This document shows positions 8,241-17,039 of a stretch of 26,866 nt of DNA, piece after piece; position 1 is the first letter of the stretch; the number at the start of each line of letters is the position of its first letter. The notes under the pieces were generated by a model that searched no databases, was not told where the DNA came from, and worked only from the letters and a program-made list of their open reading frames with translations. The position numbers and the translations under genes are program-made. The stretch spans positions 1 through 26,866 of the forward strand of contig CASHSZ010000089.1 in the NCBI GenBank assembly GCA_949358305.1, in the 5' to 3' direction. This DNA comes from Strigamia acuminata. Its lineage: Eukaryota; Arthropoda; Chilopoda; Geophilomorpha; Linotaeniidae.

Positions 8241-9225
8241 TTTTTAACGTGACGATTCTGAGTAATTACGTCACACCGTGTACCCCAACCATTAATCAGA
8301 TTATCACGATAGATGTCGCGTGAAATGAGATTGTGAACGCTTAAACTGGTCTACGGTTTAAATTCCATTACGCGATGCACGGCGCGCCATCGTAAATGAC
8401 GCGAATTTCGGTCACTGCATCCGATGGATCTACTAACACCTTCAGACCAACCGGGACTGATTCGAGCCCTCGCGGAAATCCGGGGGGTTTCGGTCACAAA
8501 AGTCTGCATTCGGGTTGCGCAACCACTCTATTGTTCAGCCGTTGGTCAACCGGGGCAGTTGGCACCGACGAGCGTCGACAGTCCCAACAAATTCTTCCAA
8601 AATAAACTCTCACATCGACATCACAACGTTCCGCCCGGTACAAACAAACAAACAGTTATGAAAAACACTTGGTTTATCTATTTATTTATTTATTTGTCCG
8701 TTCGTTTCCACACACTCTCTTTGCACATGACAGATTCGGCATCTGGTCGTAGAAAATTTCAATATTTTGATGCAACACGTTCTGGTGTCAGTGCGCGATC
8801 GTGAGCGAAGTCCTCGACAATGTGCTCGCATGAGCGTGTCTTTGTTTGCCATGCACACGCGTGAACGCGTTCCCACGCGCGATAATATGCGAGGTGCGAT
8901 GTATGTAAGCGCGACATGGATTTTTGACACCGGCATCGATAATAATGTTCACCAACGTGGATAAATGTCCGAAGGTGTCCGGTGCTTATGGCAACGCACC
9001 GGGACGCAGTTAAATAGCAAGTAGAATTAAAAATATAATTGTTTAATAAAAGGAAACTCTCATAATGTTGAAACGATAAAGCAAACGCAGAATTCAGATC
9101 CAAACTCAGATTCGAATTAGGTCAGATTAGGCCAGGTTATAGATCCACAAACTCCCGAGACGCGACAAGAAAATGAAAAGGACGCGTTTATCACTTACAG
9201 GTGCCTGGCGATCGACAACGAGCGG
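8240..9225 (+). repeat. REP copy, non-UUCG subtype, with downstream module
   Basis: Start block with 'aaccattaatcagattatc' (8287), 'ctcgcggaaatccgg' (8471), canonical hairpin at 8552-8585, 'tccaaaataaac', then the 'caccaacgtggata' module and 'taatgttgaaacgataaag'. It runs directly into the next start block at about 9225, so the units are head-to-tail here. Confidence 0.75.
8552..8610 (+). other. GGGGC stem-loop with AAATAAA tail
   Basis: The outer stem is GGGGC/GTCCC and the inner arm GTTGGCAC/GCGTCGAC. Several pair changes relative to 21011 remain pairable; one A-C mismatch is left. 'ccaaaataaac' follows. Confidence 0.65.
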
Positions 9226-9610
9226 ACGATTAAAGTTTAAATTTCGGATCTTGGAACCGGTTCCGCGGTTCGTATTCCAATGATTAACGAGATTATCTTC
9301 GTAGCAACCGACTGGAACAAAAGTTTCGTAAAATATCCGCCGTTTCATATTTTAATTTTACCTTCCAGAGTTGACGTCCCGTCGGAGTCGACGCGAGTTC
9401 TAATCACCGCGTCCGCTGCATTTTGCGAAAGCCTTCAGACCGAGAGCAGAGCGAGGGGCCGTCGTCGCTCGGTCGAGCGGCACAGTACCCACCGAGTGGC
9501 GCGGTACCCGAGTTCTTCTGACGCCAGTGCCGATAGGTGTCCCTTTTGCACGCCCCTCTCGGTCTCAGACTGGCCTTCTGGTCAGTCACAATAACAAATC
9601 AAAAATAAGC
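9225..9610 (+). repeat. REP copy, UUCG subtype, truncated after the hairpin
   Basis: Start block 'gacgattaaagtttaaattt' (9226), 'ttaacgagattatcttcg' (9283), a GC-rich hairpin segment (9455-9510), then the UUCG-type hairpin at 9568-9587 (GACTGGCC, TTCT, GGTCAGTC). The tail is 'acaataacaaatcaaaaataag', and the second hairpin is missing. Confidence 0.7.
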
Positions 9611-9954
9611 TACACAACTGACAAAAGTTATGATTAAAATGCTGATTAAAAATGTAATAATATTGTTGCCAAATAACTGACGACTATAAATAAATTTTCC
9701 ACATTGAAATTGTCCGTAAAATCCGAAGTAAAATTCATCGGAGGAAATTATACCTGTGCACCTCGCTGCGCGGTATCTGCGCATGCGCATTTACGATTTA
9801 ACGCAAACTTTAAATTAATCCCAGAATCCATCATTGTTCGCAATTGTGATTGCGTCTGGAATTGTGTGCTATTTTAATTGTAAATTTTAATATTTCAATA
9901 ATCTCAAATCAAACTGAAAAAAAAAAAAAAAAAAAAATATTCATTTCATTAAAT
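9611..9954. other. AT-rich spacer with a poly(A) tract
   Basis: No coding exons were found. A 20-nt poly(A) run lies near 9918-9937. The rest is unique-looking AT-rich DNA. Confidence 0.5.
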
Positions 9955-10070
9955 TCTGATTGTCGCCCCTCTCGACCACGTTGCGTTCATTATCACGCAT
10001 TAGGGCGCGCTCAAACGCGCGTACCATTAGAGGCGACGCGTTTGCGTTGGTGCACTGATGTGCGCTTCTC
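9955..10070 (+). repeat. REP side module upstream of thymidine kinase
   Basis: 'cgcattagggcgcgctcaaa' and 'cgcgcgtaccattagaggcg' match modules at 18350-18400, 21170-21220 and 22855-22905. A fragment of the repeat family therefore lies within about 300 bp of the thymidine kinase first exon. Confidence 0.55.
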
Positions 10071-10249
10071 TCGCGGGTGGGCGCAAAGAAATGGAGAGGA
10101 AAAGAGAAAACGTAAAGAAGAGAATGGAAAGAATCCTCTCTTTATTTTTTTTTATTTCTTTATTTATTTATTTATTTTTTTTCTTAATTTCTAATTTGTG
10201 TCACCGAGTGTCGCGTCGTATTCTCGCGTCTTTGCAGCGAGCGACGGGC

Positions 10250-10607
10250 TAAAGCTTTCCTACCATACCGCGCTTTGCTTCGCGCACTTGTACGCATTGG
10301 TTCATTCGCTATATCGAGTTTCGTTTGCACGGTAAGCAAACCTAGTCAATTTTCAAAATAGAAAAAGGGGAAGAATCTCCAACAATTTGACCGACTCGTC
10401 AATTAAACCGACCGACCAACTAACTAAATGAACCAGAACGGGTCGATGCGCGAGCACGGGCGGGAATCCCCGTGGTTACACCACTATCACCGCCATTTTG
10501 TTCTCGATCTCTATCCAATTTTAGTTTTGCAGTCGGACTCACGATTTTGTCAGTTTTTCGTTTTTCATTTATTCGTTTAAATTCTTTCTCTTTTTCCTCG
10601 ATGGTAG
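10250..10607 (+). promoter_or_regulatory. Thymidine kinase upstream region, 5'-UTR exon and 276-nt intron
   Basis: A TATATC element (about 10310-10315) precedes a short exon ending at 10331 before the donor GTAAGC. The acceptor 'cctcgatggtag' ends at 10607, so the mature leader would carry only 15 nt from exon 2 before the ATG. The intron contains ACCGCCATTTTG (about 10489), a YY1-like core. The start site is not determined. Confidence 0.5.
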
Positions 10608-10622
10608 ACGCAACAAGACGAG

Positions 10623-11180
10623 ATGTCGACGTCGGCCATCGAGGATCGACCACGAGGCAATATCCAGTTAATAGTGGGCCCGATGTTTGCAGGGAAAACA
10701 ACTGAACTCTTGAGGCGCCTAGAAGGAGAAGAAGCGTTGTTATTGAAGCCCAAAATCGACAACCGCCACATTCCCGGAGAAATCGTCGCTCGTGACGGAA
10801 AATCGAGAGCGGCGCGCGCCGTCGAAAACCTCGCGGAAGCCCGAAGACAATCCGAAAATTTCGGGATTATCGGGATTGACGAGGGCCAGTTTTTCGAGGA
10901 CTTGGTACAATTCTGTCAAGAAATGGCAGAGAAAGGAAAGACTGTGGTAATCGCGGCCCTCGATGGGGATTTCAAGTTGAACCCGTTCGGTCAAGTCTGC
11001 GATTTGCTCCCGAAATCAGAGCACATCGTGAAGCTGAAGGCAACGTGCTACCGGTGTCGAGGGGAAGCCGCGTTCACGAAGCGGACGTCGGGCGAAGAAG
11101 ACGTCGTGGTGATAGGGGGTGCCGAGAAATACGCCCCCACGTGTCGCGCGTGTTTCGCAAATTGTTCACCAATCGGCTAA
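10623..11180 (+). CDS. tk: Thymidine kinase, type II (TK1-like), 185 aa
   Basis: Phosphorylates thymidine to dTMP with ATP in the pyrimidine salvage pathway; normally cytosolic and tetrameric. The single coding exon shows P-loop GPMFAGKT (19-26), Walker-B/catalytic DEGQFF (86-91, E87 the expected base), AALDGDF (111-117), and the structural Zn site C142-x2-C145 with C174-x2-C177. The lasso-loop region KRTSGEEDVVVIGGAEKY (153-170) is typical. The protein stops 8 residues after the last zinc Cys, so it lacks the long C-terminal regulatory tail of vertebrate TK1, and the segment after ELLRR is about 5 residues shorter. In these points it resembles compact viral and protist enzymes, but nothing here proves viral origin. 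The coding exon is uninterrupted, unlike most genes in the window, though a 5'-UTR intron is likely. AATAAA lies at 11254. Confidence 0.95.
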   Translation: MSTSAIEDRPRGNIQLIVGPMFAGKTTELLRRLEGEEALLLKPKIDNRHIPGEIVARDGKSRAARAVENLAEARRQSENFGIIGIDEGQFFEDLVQFCQEMAEKGKTVVIAALDGDFKLNPFGQVCDLLPKSEHIVKLKATCYRCRGEAAFTKRTSGEEDVVVIGGAEKYAPTCRACFANCSPIG

Positions 11181-11253
11181 CTAACAAACCGGTCGTGTCG
11201 TTTTTAACACCGATAGATTCATTCGAATTAAATTTTTTTTTTTTTTGCGATCA

Positions 11254-11259
11254 AATAAA
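11254..11259 (+). terminator. Poly(A) signal of thymidine kinase
   Basis: AATAAA 74 nt after the stop. The minus-strand gene B signal is about 40 bp away at 11296-11301, so the two 3' ends converge and probably overlap. Confidence 0.6.
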
Positions 11260-11507
11260 CCCAATCAATCGTGGCCACTTATCTCAAATTCAATTTTTAT
11301 TTAAATTATAAACCACAAACGAACAAAATACAATAAAAAATGAAAAATTACGCCGATGGCGCTACGTTTGATAACGATGTCCCACTAAGAGGAAGAAAAA
11401 AAAATATATGTATATATATATATATCAAACAAACAAACAAACAAACAAACAAACAAACAAACAAACAAACAAACAAAAAAAAAAAAAAAGAATGATAAAA
11501 AGAATAA
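11260..11507. repeat. Microsatellites in the convergent 3' region
   Basis: A short TA/TG run (11404-11424), (CAAA)n (11427-11475), then poly(A). The region also contains the 3' UTR of modular gene B. Confidence 0.85.
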
Positions 11508-12395
11508 TTAATTAACTAACTGGACAGGTAGATATAGCGCGACGAACTGGTGGCGGTCGCGGGTGACTGGTGACTGGTAACTGGTGACGAACGGGTTGCA
11601 ACCACCAAACTGGTAGCAAGTTGTGCAGAATTGAAACACATAGTTTCGGGTGGATCTTGGGATATCCGACCACCCATGCGTCGGTGGTGTTGGGCGATCC
11701 CGCGCGTGGCGCCTGTTGCATTGGAAATTATTGGCACGCATAGGTGGCAACCATGGTAAGTTACTATGGAAAAAAAAAAAAATGATTAATCAAATCGCGA
11801 CCGACGAATCGACCATAAATTGCTTTACTCACTCTGGCACATAGCGCCTCGGCCCGAAGAATATGTTATTACCAAATTCCCCGGGCCGCACATAGATGGT
11901 CTGCGGCGACCTCGTCGAAGGTGGCGATCGCGACGAACCCCTTAAAAATAAAATAAAAATAAAATAGAATGAAATAAAAAGTGTCAAATAAATAAAACCA
12001 ATCGATCGACCAATCACTCTCACCTTGTGCCCGGGCGCATTTCACCCCAAATGATGGGGTTATTCACGTTCTTTTTCCCAAACGACAATCGCGATGGGCC
12101 CCTTAAAAATAAAATAAAAATAAAATGAAATAAAATAAAATGTGTCGAATAAATAAAACCAATCGATCGACCAACCACTCTCACCTCGTGCCCGGGCGCA
12201 TTTCACCCCAAATGATGGGGTTATTCACGTTCTTTTTCCCAAACGACAATCGCGATGGGCCCCTTAAAAATAAAATAAAAATAAAATGAAATAAAATAAA
12301 ATGTGTCGAATAAATAAAACCAATCGATCGACCAACCACTCTCACCTCGTGCCCGGGCGCACTTCACCCCAGATGACGTTCTTTCCGTTCTCCAT
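11508..12395 (-). CDS. Modular gene B: exon-repeat protein (189 aa)
   Basis: Coding exons on the minus strand: 12346-12395 (50 nt, ATG directly after CAG), 12185-12262 (78), 12024-12101 (78), 11833-11940 (108), 11508-11763 (256, ends LPVQLVN-stop). Donors are GTGAGA or GTGAGT; the internal acceptors have T-rich tracts ending TTAAG. All introns are phase 2. The two 78-nt exons encode the same 26 residues (GPSRLSFGKKNVNNPIIWGE then MRPGT). Exon 1 encodes a truncated version (KNVIWGEVRPGT). The 108-nt exon carries SPQTIYVRPGEFGNNIFFGP. The last exon has four Cys (FQCNRRH and FCTTCYQFGGC). No known family was recognised. Exon sizes and phases match modular gene A in a different order. The protein is basic, with no membrane segment or clear signal peptide. 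Confidence 0.65.
12018..12345 (-). repeat. Tandem ~161-bp exon-plus-intron duplication
   Basis: Exons 12024-12101 and 12185-12262, with the introns between and upstream, are near identical: the same exon sequence except one third-position change, and the same 'aataaaaccaatcgatcgac' intron core. The period is 161 bp. The flanking first-exon unit keeps the intron part too. Confidence 0.85.
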
Positions 12396-12659
12396 CTGAA
12401 ATGTAAAAATTAGATTACCGTAAATTAAATACAAACGAGAATTGAACAGCAAAACACAATCAATGAAAAGGAAAGAAAAGGTGAATAAAACCACAGATCA
12501 ATCAAACAATGATAAACCGAATTATTCTCTTTTCATTTCTGGCAAGCGAGAATATGGCGACGAATTCCGCGCCTCTCCACGCTTCTACTCGTTTAGACAC
12601 AAGCGGACGAATGGTCGGATTGTTGAAACAATTGTTGTCGTTGTCAATTGGTTGATTGG

Positions 12660-12692
<33 letters not shown>

Positions 12693-13050
12693 TGATAAAT
12701 AGATAAACGGCATAAATACTTTCAACTTGCTCAGCAGCGAAGCACGTGGCGGCGCGGAATCAGCGGTCAGGTATGGCGGATTTCGATAACGACGCTGCTT
12801 GGTGAGCGGAGTTACAAAAAAATAAAAATTTGAAAGCATCGTGAAACAAATAGATGAATAAACAAATAAACATAAATATATAAATAAACAAATAAATAAA
12901 TAAAATAGACAAAAATAAACAAACAACGTCGCATCACGCGCGGGATTCCATGGTTGTCGCCAGATGCCGCGTCGAATCACTCGCGCGCTCGCCATCAGTA
13001 GTGTGGACCCCGTGTCGTGAACAAGTGAACAAGTGGAACGATTAGAGGTA
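12396..13050. other. Unresolved region with possible exons on both strands
   Basis: A plus-strand acceptor 'aacttgctcag' (12733) is followed about 40 nt later by ATGGCGGATTTCGAT and a donor GTGAGC (about 12802), which could encode MADFDNDAAW. On the minus strand a frame starting MASARVIRRGIWRQPW (12995) runs into intron-like (TTTA)n sequence. Neither could be linked to further exons. A (TAGA)n tract lies at 12657-12692 and an AAAT-rich tract at 12840-12930. Part may be the 5' region of modular gene B. Confidence 0.35.
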
Positions 13051-13241
13051 AATTAACCATTTTCCCGGTAAACACTCGTCAGTTGGCGTTTTTACACGCG
13101 GTTCGCGGCCCTGGACTGCATTGCTTTTTGCGGCAGGTGAGCGTCGGGACCGCGGTGCCGTTTTAAAACCGAGACGGTATCGTGTACCAGGGCCACGGTA
13201 CTTTGAAAAACTCGTGTAACGCGAACCGACTTTGTCGTACA

Positions 13242-13437
13242 ACGAGAAAATACAAGATTCTCACTTTTTCTCGGTTTTGCTTTCATTTGATTAATTCTTA
13301 TGTTACGTTTCAATGCAATTTATCTCATTTCAGAAAACTACAAGACACGAATAAAAAGAAGATTTTTTCGTCTGTTTCTTATTGCATGGTGGGTTAAGCC
13401 TATATATAAGATTTTTCTCATTTAATTAGAAATAAAC

Positions 13438-13469
<32 letters not shown>

Positions 13470-13586
13470 CTTTTTATATGTGTCTCGCAGACTTCTGAAA
13501 TAAGATAAATTGTATTGAAACCAAAGGTAAGAATTAACCAAATGGAAGTAAAACCGAGAAAATACGAGAACTTCGTATTTTCTCGT
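13242..13586. repeat. Inverted repeat with ~127-bp arms and poly(A) centre
   Basis: Left arm 13242-13368 and right arm about 13459-13586 are reverse complements at roughly 80-85% identity by eye (for example 'tttctcggttttgctttcat' against the complement of 'atggaagtaaaaccgagaaa'). The 90-nt centre contains 'ttaagcctatatataag' and a 28-nt poly(A). The ORFs here encode similar peptides on opposite strands only because of the arms. Confidence 0.75.
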
Positions 13587-13759
13587 GTTTTCTCGCATTG
13601 TTCCGCGGTAGGCATCAAATGTACCACGTCCAACACGTACATGTACGCGCGTAGACTTGCGCGAACAATATGTGCGCGGATGTTTTATTCGACGTCCCAC
13701 GTTTTGGTTCTTTTTGTTGCGATTTTAATTTTTATCTTTTTTTTCACATCGAAGAAAAT

Positions 13760-14351
13760 ATGGAAAAAGGAAAGAGAGGAGAAAAGCCGTCCACAAAGTC
13801 GCACCTGTCACCCGTCGTCCTTTTGGAACGCATCGACTTCATGGAGGCGTGGAGCCACACGCCAAACTTGAGCGCCGCCAGTAGTTCCGTGCATGATGCA
13901 CGCGAGCGAAAAACTAATGATCCCACGAAGATCAAGGGGGTATGTGTCCCATTCCGATATTTACTCTTTTGTCTTTTTTATTTGACCTTTTTTTTTTTTT
14001 TATTTTTTTTTTTATTTTTATTCGTTCTTTTCTCTCTTTCTCCAGTCGCTCGGTCGAAGACAGACGAAGGTCCAGGAGACGACAATGGCGGCGACGGAGG
14101 AAAGGGTCGAAAAAATGATGGAGGGACTAGAGGAGAGAATTGAGGAGTTGATAGACAGGACGGAACAAAGACTCAAGAAAATGGTGAAGGCGACGATGGA
14201 GGAATTTGAGAAAACATTTGAAGAAGCAGAGGAAAAATGGTGGAAGGCGATGGAGGGAACGATGGGTTGGATAGAGGATGTCGTTGACGACGATGATGAC
14301 GAAGGCGCTGAAGAGGCAATTGGTGGTTCCGATCTTTCGATGGAATTATAA
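13760..14351 (+). CDS. Acidic helical/coiled-coil protein, two exons (161 aa)
   Basis: Exon 1, 13760-13939, encodes 60 basic/Ser-rich residues (MEKGKRGEKPSTKSHLSPVV). The donor is GTATGT, then a 106-nt T-rich intron, then the acceptor 'tttctccag'. Exon 2, 14046-14351, encodes 101 residues: a Glu/Lys-rich helical stretch (EERVEKMMEGLEERIEELID, then TEQRLKKMVKATMEEFEKTF) likely to form a coiled coil, and a tail with a run of Asp (VVDDDDDEGAEEAIGG). The intron is phase 0. The start is the ATG shortly after a weak acceptor (cacatcgaag). The layout parallels the gene at 19208 (about 60-codon first exon, phase-0 intron, exon 2 beginning with Ser, coiled coil, acidic end), so the two may be distant paralogues. 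Function unknown. The possible poly(A) signal is ATTAAA at 14583. Confidence 0.65.
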
Positions 14352-14665
14352 GAGGAGACGGTTTATTCCCACTCTCGTTTGTTTGTTTGTTTGATTGATT
14401 TAGTTTTTGTTTTTGTTTTTAATTTTATTTATTCATTTATTTTTTTTTTTTTTTCAATTGTCAAAGATGTGACACAACTCTTATGGGATAAAAACAACAA
14501 TCCCCCATCTCATTGTCTCGTATTGTTTGTTTATATTGCGTATATTTTGTTTCTCATTGTAAAAAAAACATCTCATCGGGTGATTAAATATACGTCTTTA
14601 TTTTATTTATTTTATTTATTTATCTGTTTCTCTTCTTTTCTATATTTTAGCACAATTTATAATCG
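14352..14665 (+). other. 3' UTR and AT-rich spacer
   Basis: Contains ATTAAA (14583-14588) and TTTATT-rich runs. No second gene was seen. Confidence 0.5.
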
Positions 14666-14666
14666 A

Positions 14667-14735
14667 CCCAGAGTGGTCGAGTGGGCAGGACTACCTGCCG
14701 CATGGAGCCGTGGACTCTGGGTTCGAGTCTCGCTT
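14667..14735 (+). ncRNA. tRNA-like sequence with A and B boxes
   Basis: An A-box-like TGGTCGAGTGGG (14674-14685) and a B-box-like GGTTCGAGTCT (14720-14730) are 34 nt apart, as in Pol III tRNA promoters. The folding is not that of a tRNA: CCCAGAG (14667) pairs perfectly with CTCTGGG (14715), and GGCAGG ACTA CCTGCC (14684-14699) forms a separate hairpin. The T-stem is poor and no 3' acceptor partner exists. It is best read as a decayed tRNA or the head of a tRNA-derived SINE. Confidence 0.4.
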
Positions 14736-14849
14736 CCGCGATCTTACGTTTGCTTTGTGCAGAAAAAAGGAAAGAAAGAGACTGACTGACTGCTGGGCGA
14801 CAATGATGATGGTCCGAGAAATTCAACCCTTCTTTATTTTGTTTTAATT

Positions 14850-14882
14850 TTTATCCTATCTATCTATCTATCTATCTATCTA
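14850..14882 (+). repeat. (CTAT)n microsatellite
   Basis: About seven CTAT units, then poly(T). Confidence 0.9.
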
Positions 14883-14899
14883 ATTTTTTTTTTTTTTAA

Positions 14900-15985
14900 T
14901 TTAAAACAATTACCGTCAGAGTGCGTTACCGTCGGAGATTTTTTCGTGATTGCCGTGCGCGCGAGAAAAATTGCAACCGACAAACTTTCCCACATTGAAA
15001 TTGGAAAACAAAATATATGGGGAGATCCACGTAGACAAGTAAATCAAGATTAACTTGGTTTCGGAATTTATAGGACACCTTTTAACGCGGGAAACGCAAA
15101 AATCCGCATCGAATGGACACTTTGGCGTCCATCGAAGGGCACGGCTTACGTCGGGTGGCGTGGCGGTTCTGGGAAATTACATTACAGGCCACGTGACCAG
15201 GTACAAAGTCCTGCGCACAAACGCTCGAGCGGAGTTGAATAAAAGTCCTTGAAATATATAAATCGATTTATCGACAGTGGAACTAATTCCACGACGAGTG
15301 CCCCAACGATTAATTAGATTATCGAATTGGGTGCCGTCTGAGTCGAAGATCGCGAACGCCCCGATCGGTTTACCATTTTAATTTCAACTCGCAGTACACG
15401 TTGCACCATCGTAGACGATGCGAGTTTGTATAATCGCGTTCGACGAGTTTGCATACACTTTGAATTCGTTCGCTTCGAGCCATCATGGAGATCCGAGGGT
15501 TTCGGTCGAAATTTCCTGAATCGATTTGAAACGGTATTTCCCACCCACGGGTGTTCTGCTCCACCACGAACATTCCGGCGACCATTGCGGCGACCATTGC
15601 GGCAACGAGCGCCTCACCTACGGTGAATGCGGGGCAGCTGGCACCGACGAGTGTCGGCAGCCCCAACAACTTGTTCCAAAATAAGCCCACAGACAGACAC
15701 ACCTATAAAGCGTGTTTATTTCAAATAATTGTGCAAAAACACCCATTTAATTGTTTATTTATTTGTTCCTCGTGATACGCGCGTGGCCTGTGCGTTGACG
15801 ACGTGTTCGCGATTTCACGACGGAATTCGTGGATCCGTTCGTCGGGATTGGACTTTTGGGTGTCGGGTGAAAACGACCGACCGGGGACGAAATTCGAGGC
15901 GGAGAAGGGAGAAGGGAGCAAACAAGCGCGCGCGCAAGACGCCAAACGGAGTAAAAAAAATATCCAAAGAAGATGACTAAACTTT
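14900..15985 (+). repeat. REP copy with complete 5' module, non-UUCG subtype
   Basis: 5' module 'ggaaaacaaaatatatgggg' (15003) and 'ggtttcggaatttata' (15057), palindrome-like GGCCACGTGACC (15187), 'gttgaataaaagtccttg', 'cgattaattagattatcg', hairpin 15631-15664, 'ccaaaataagccc', then a side module (15715-15960) that recurs at 18490-18740. Positions 15240-15500 are nearly identical to 17100-17370, so the two copies are recent duplicates. No exon was found. Confidence 0.75.
15631..15684 (+). other. GGGGC stem-loop, fully paired variant
   Basis: GGGGC/GCCCC outer stem, A-A mismatch, inner GCTGGCAC paired with GTGTCGGC at every position. Relative to 21011, a G-C pair has become A-T by a change on both sides. 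'ttccaaaataag' follows. Confidence 0.75.
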
Positions 15986-16014
15986 ACTTTACTTTACTTA
16001 ATTTTCGAATACTA

Positions 16015-16110
16015 TGAGCACCCGGGATTCCATACTAAGGTCGAAATGACTAAAGTCGAAATCCCGTTTCGACCTAATTCGTTTCGACCCAGGTATCCCA
16101 TCTAGTCTAA
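16015..16110. repeat. Short inverted repeat with GTCGAAAT motifs
   Basis: GGTCGAAAT and GTCGAAATCCC on the left face TTTCGACC twice on the right; 'gggat' and 'atccc' lie outside. It may be a small MITE-like palindrome, but no target duplication could be assigned. Confidence 0.45.
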
Positions 16111-16350
16111 AATAAAAACAAACTCGCTGTTCACTGAAATATCTATATTTAAAGTTTTTACAGTTTTTACAGTTTGCAGAATGTTATAAAAAAAAAAAAA
16201 AAATAAAATAAAATAAATAAATAAATAAAAATAAAAATAAAAACAAATAAACAAATAAAACGGAATAAAACGAAACGATGAAACAACGATACATTGAAGC
16301 GACGATTATATGGTGGAATAACGCCGAAAAAGTTACGCGAAAACGACAGT
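16111..16350. other. Spacer with AAAT/A-rich tract
   Basis: Poly(A) then AAATA repeats (16188-16255). No coding exon was seen. Confidence 0.6.
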
Positions 16351-16352
16351 TA

Positions 16353-16358
16353 TTTATT
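16353..16358 (-). terminator. Poly(A) signal of the retropepsin-like gene
   Basis: AATAAA on the minus strand, 55 nt after the stop. Confidence 0.55.
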
Positions 16359-16412
16359 TGTATAACATTTTTTTCCCACATTTTTTACCCCATTCACACA
16401 TAGGATTGCCAT

Positions 16413-16956
16413 TTATTGACACTTGTACATTTTATCTGGATATTCGACAAAGTACAAATTTGTCCATGGAACAAATCCATACTCGAATGGGATGGTGACG
16501 CCAAGTTTACGGTCTTTGAAGAATCGATCAAACCGCGCGCAAGACATATTCGAGTCCCAAAGGAAACGCATCCCCAAGACGAGAGTTCTTTCTTTCGTCA
16601 CGACGATGAAGTTGGTTTCGGTGCCTCGATTCACCCACTCGACGTTCATCTTGATCTGTCCAATTATTTGGAAATGGTCACCAACGATGTTTTTTAGGTA
16701 CCGGTGTCTATCGTCGTCGTCGTCTAGTTCGCGGATACTGTCCCGAGGGTAGCCCGTTTCTTCGAATAAACGTTCGTCGATGGCGCAGAAGCGCGACCAC
16801 TCGATTACCAGGGCATTACGCGCGAGATTCCCTATCTTCACCTTGAGCAAGGGATGTTCGTTCGTGGGTTCAAGCGGTTTCGGCTGAATAAGAGAAGTTT
16901 TAGATTAAAAATTATACGAAACAATTCGTATCTGTTTCTGGAATTACCTGGAACAT
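16413..16956 (-). CDS. Retropepsin-like protein lacking the catalytic D-T/S-G (159 aa)
   Basis: Exon 1, 16948-16956, is only ATG-TTC-CAG; donor GTAATT; a 64-nt intron; acceptor 'ttattcag'; exon 2, 16413-16883, phase 0. The core follows the order of a retropepsin: LLKVKIGN (15-22), the position of the catalytic loop read as ALVIEWSRFCAIDERLF (27-43), then IIGQIKMNV (76-84), FIVV (95-98) and VLGMRFL (105-111), the last matching the ILGxDFL end of LTR-retroelement aspartic proteases. The expected ALVDTGA is replaced by VIEWSR, so peptidase activity is unlikely. A poly-Asp run lies at 57-61, and a 48-residue C-terminal extension is unlike retroviral proteases. No reverse transcriptase, integrase or LTR was seen nearby. 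The intact frame, intron and AATAAA suggest a domesticated host gene. Assignment is by pattern only. Confidence 0.5.
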
Positions 16957-17039
16957 GGTTCAATGTTGCGAGGAACGCCAACGAGACGCGGAAAACAGTC
17001 TTGTATCGTGTCTGAACTTGATTTGGATGCAAATGAGAC

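Noticed and set aside
9955-10252. Plus ORFs upstream of thymidine kinase
   Set aside because: They lie in a REP module and a T-rich tract and have no splice link to a gene.
13182-13700. Similar short ORFs on opposite strands suggesting a duplicated gene
   Set aside because: The peptide similarity is explained by the inverted repeat arms; no conserved start or motif.
14667-14742. Functional tRNA gene
   Set aside because: Poor T-stem, no acceptor stem partner and no credible anticodon arm.
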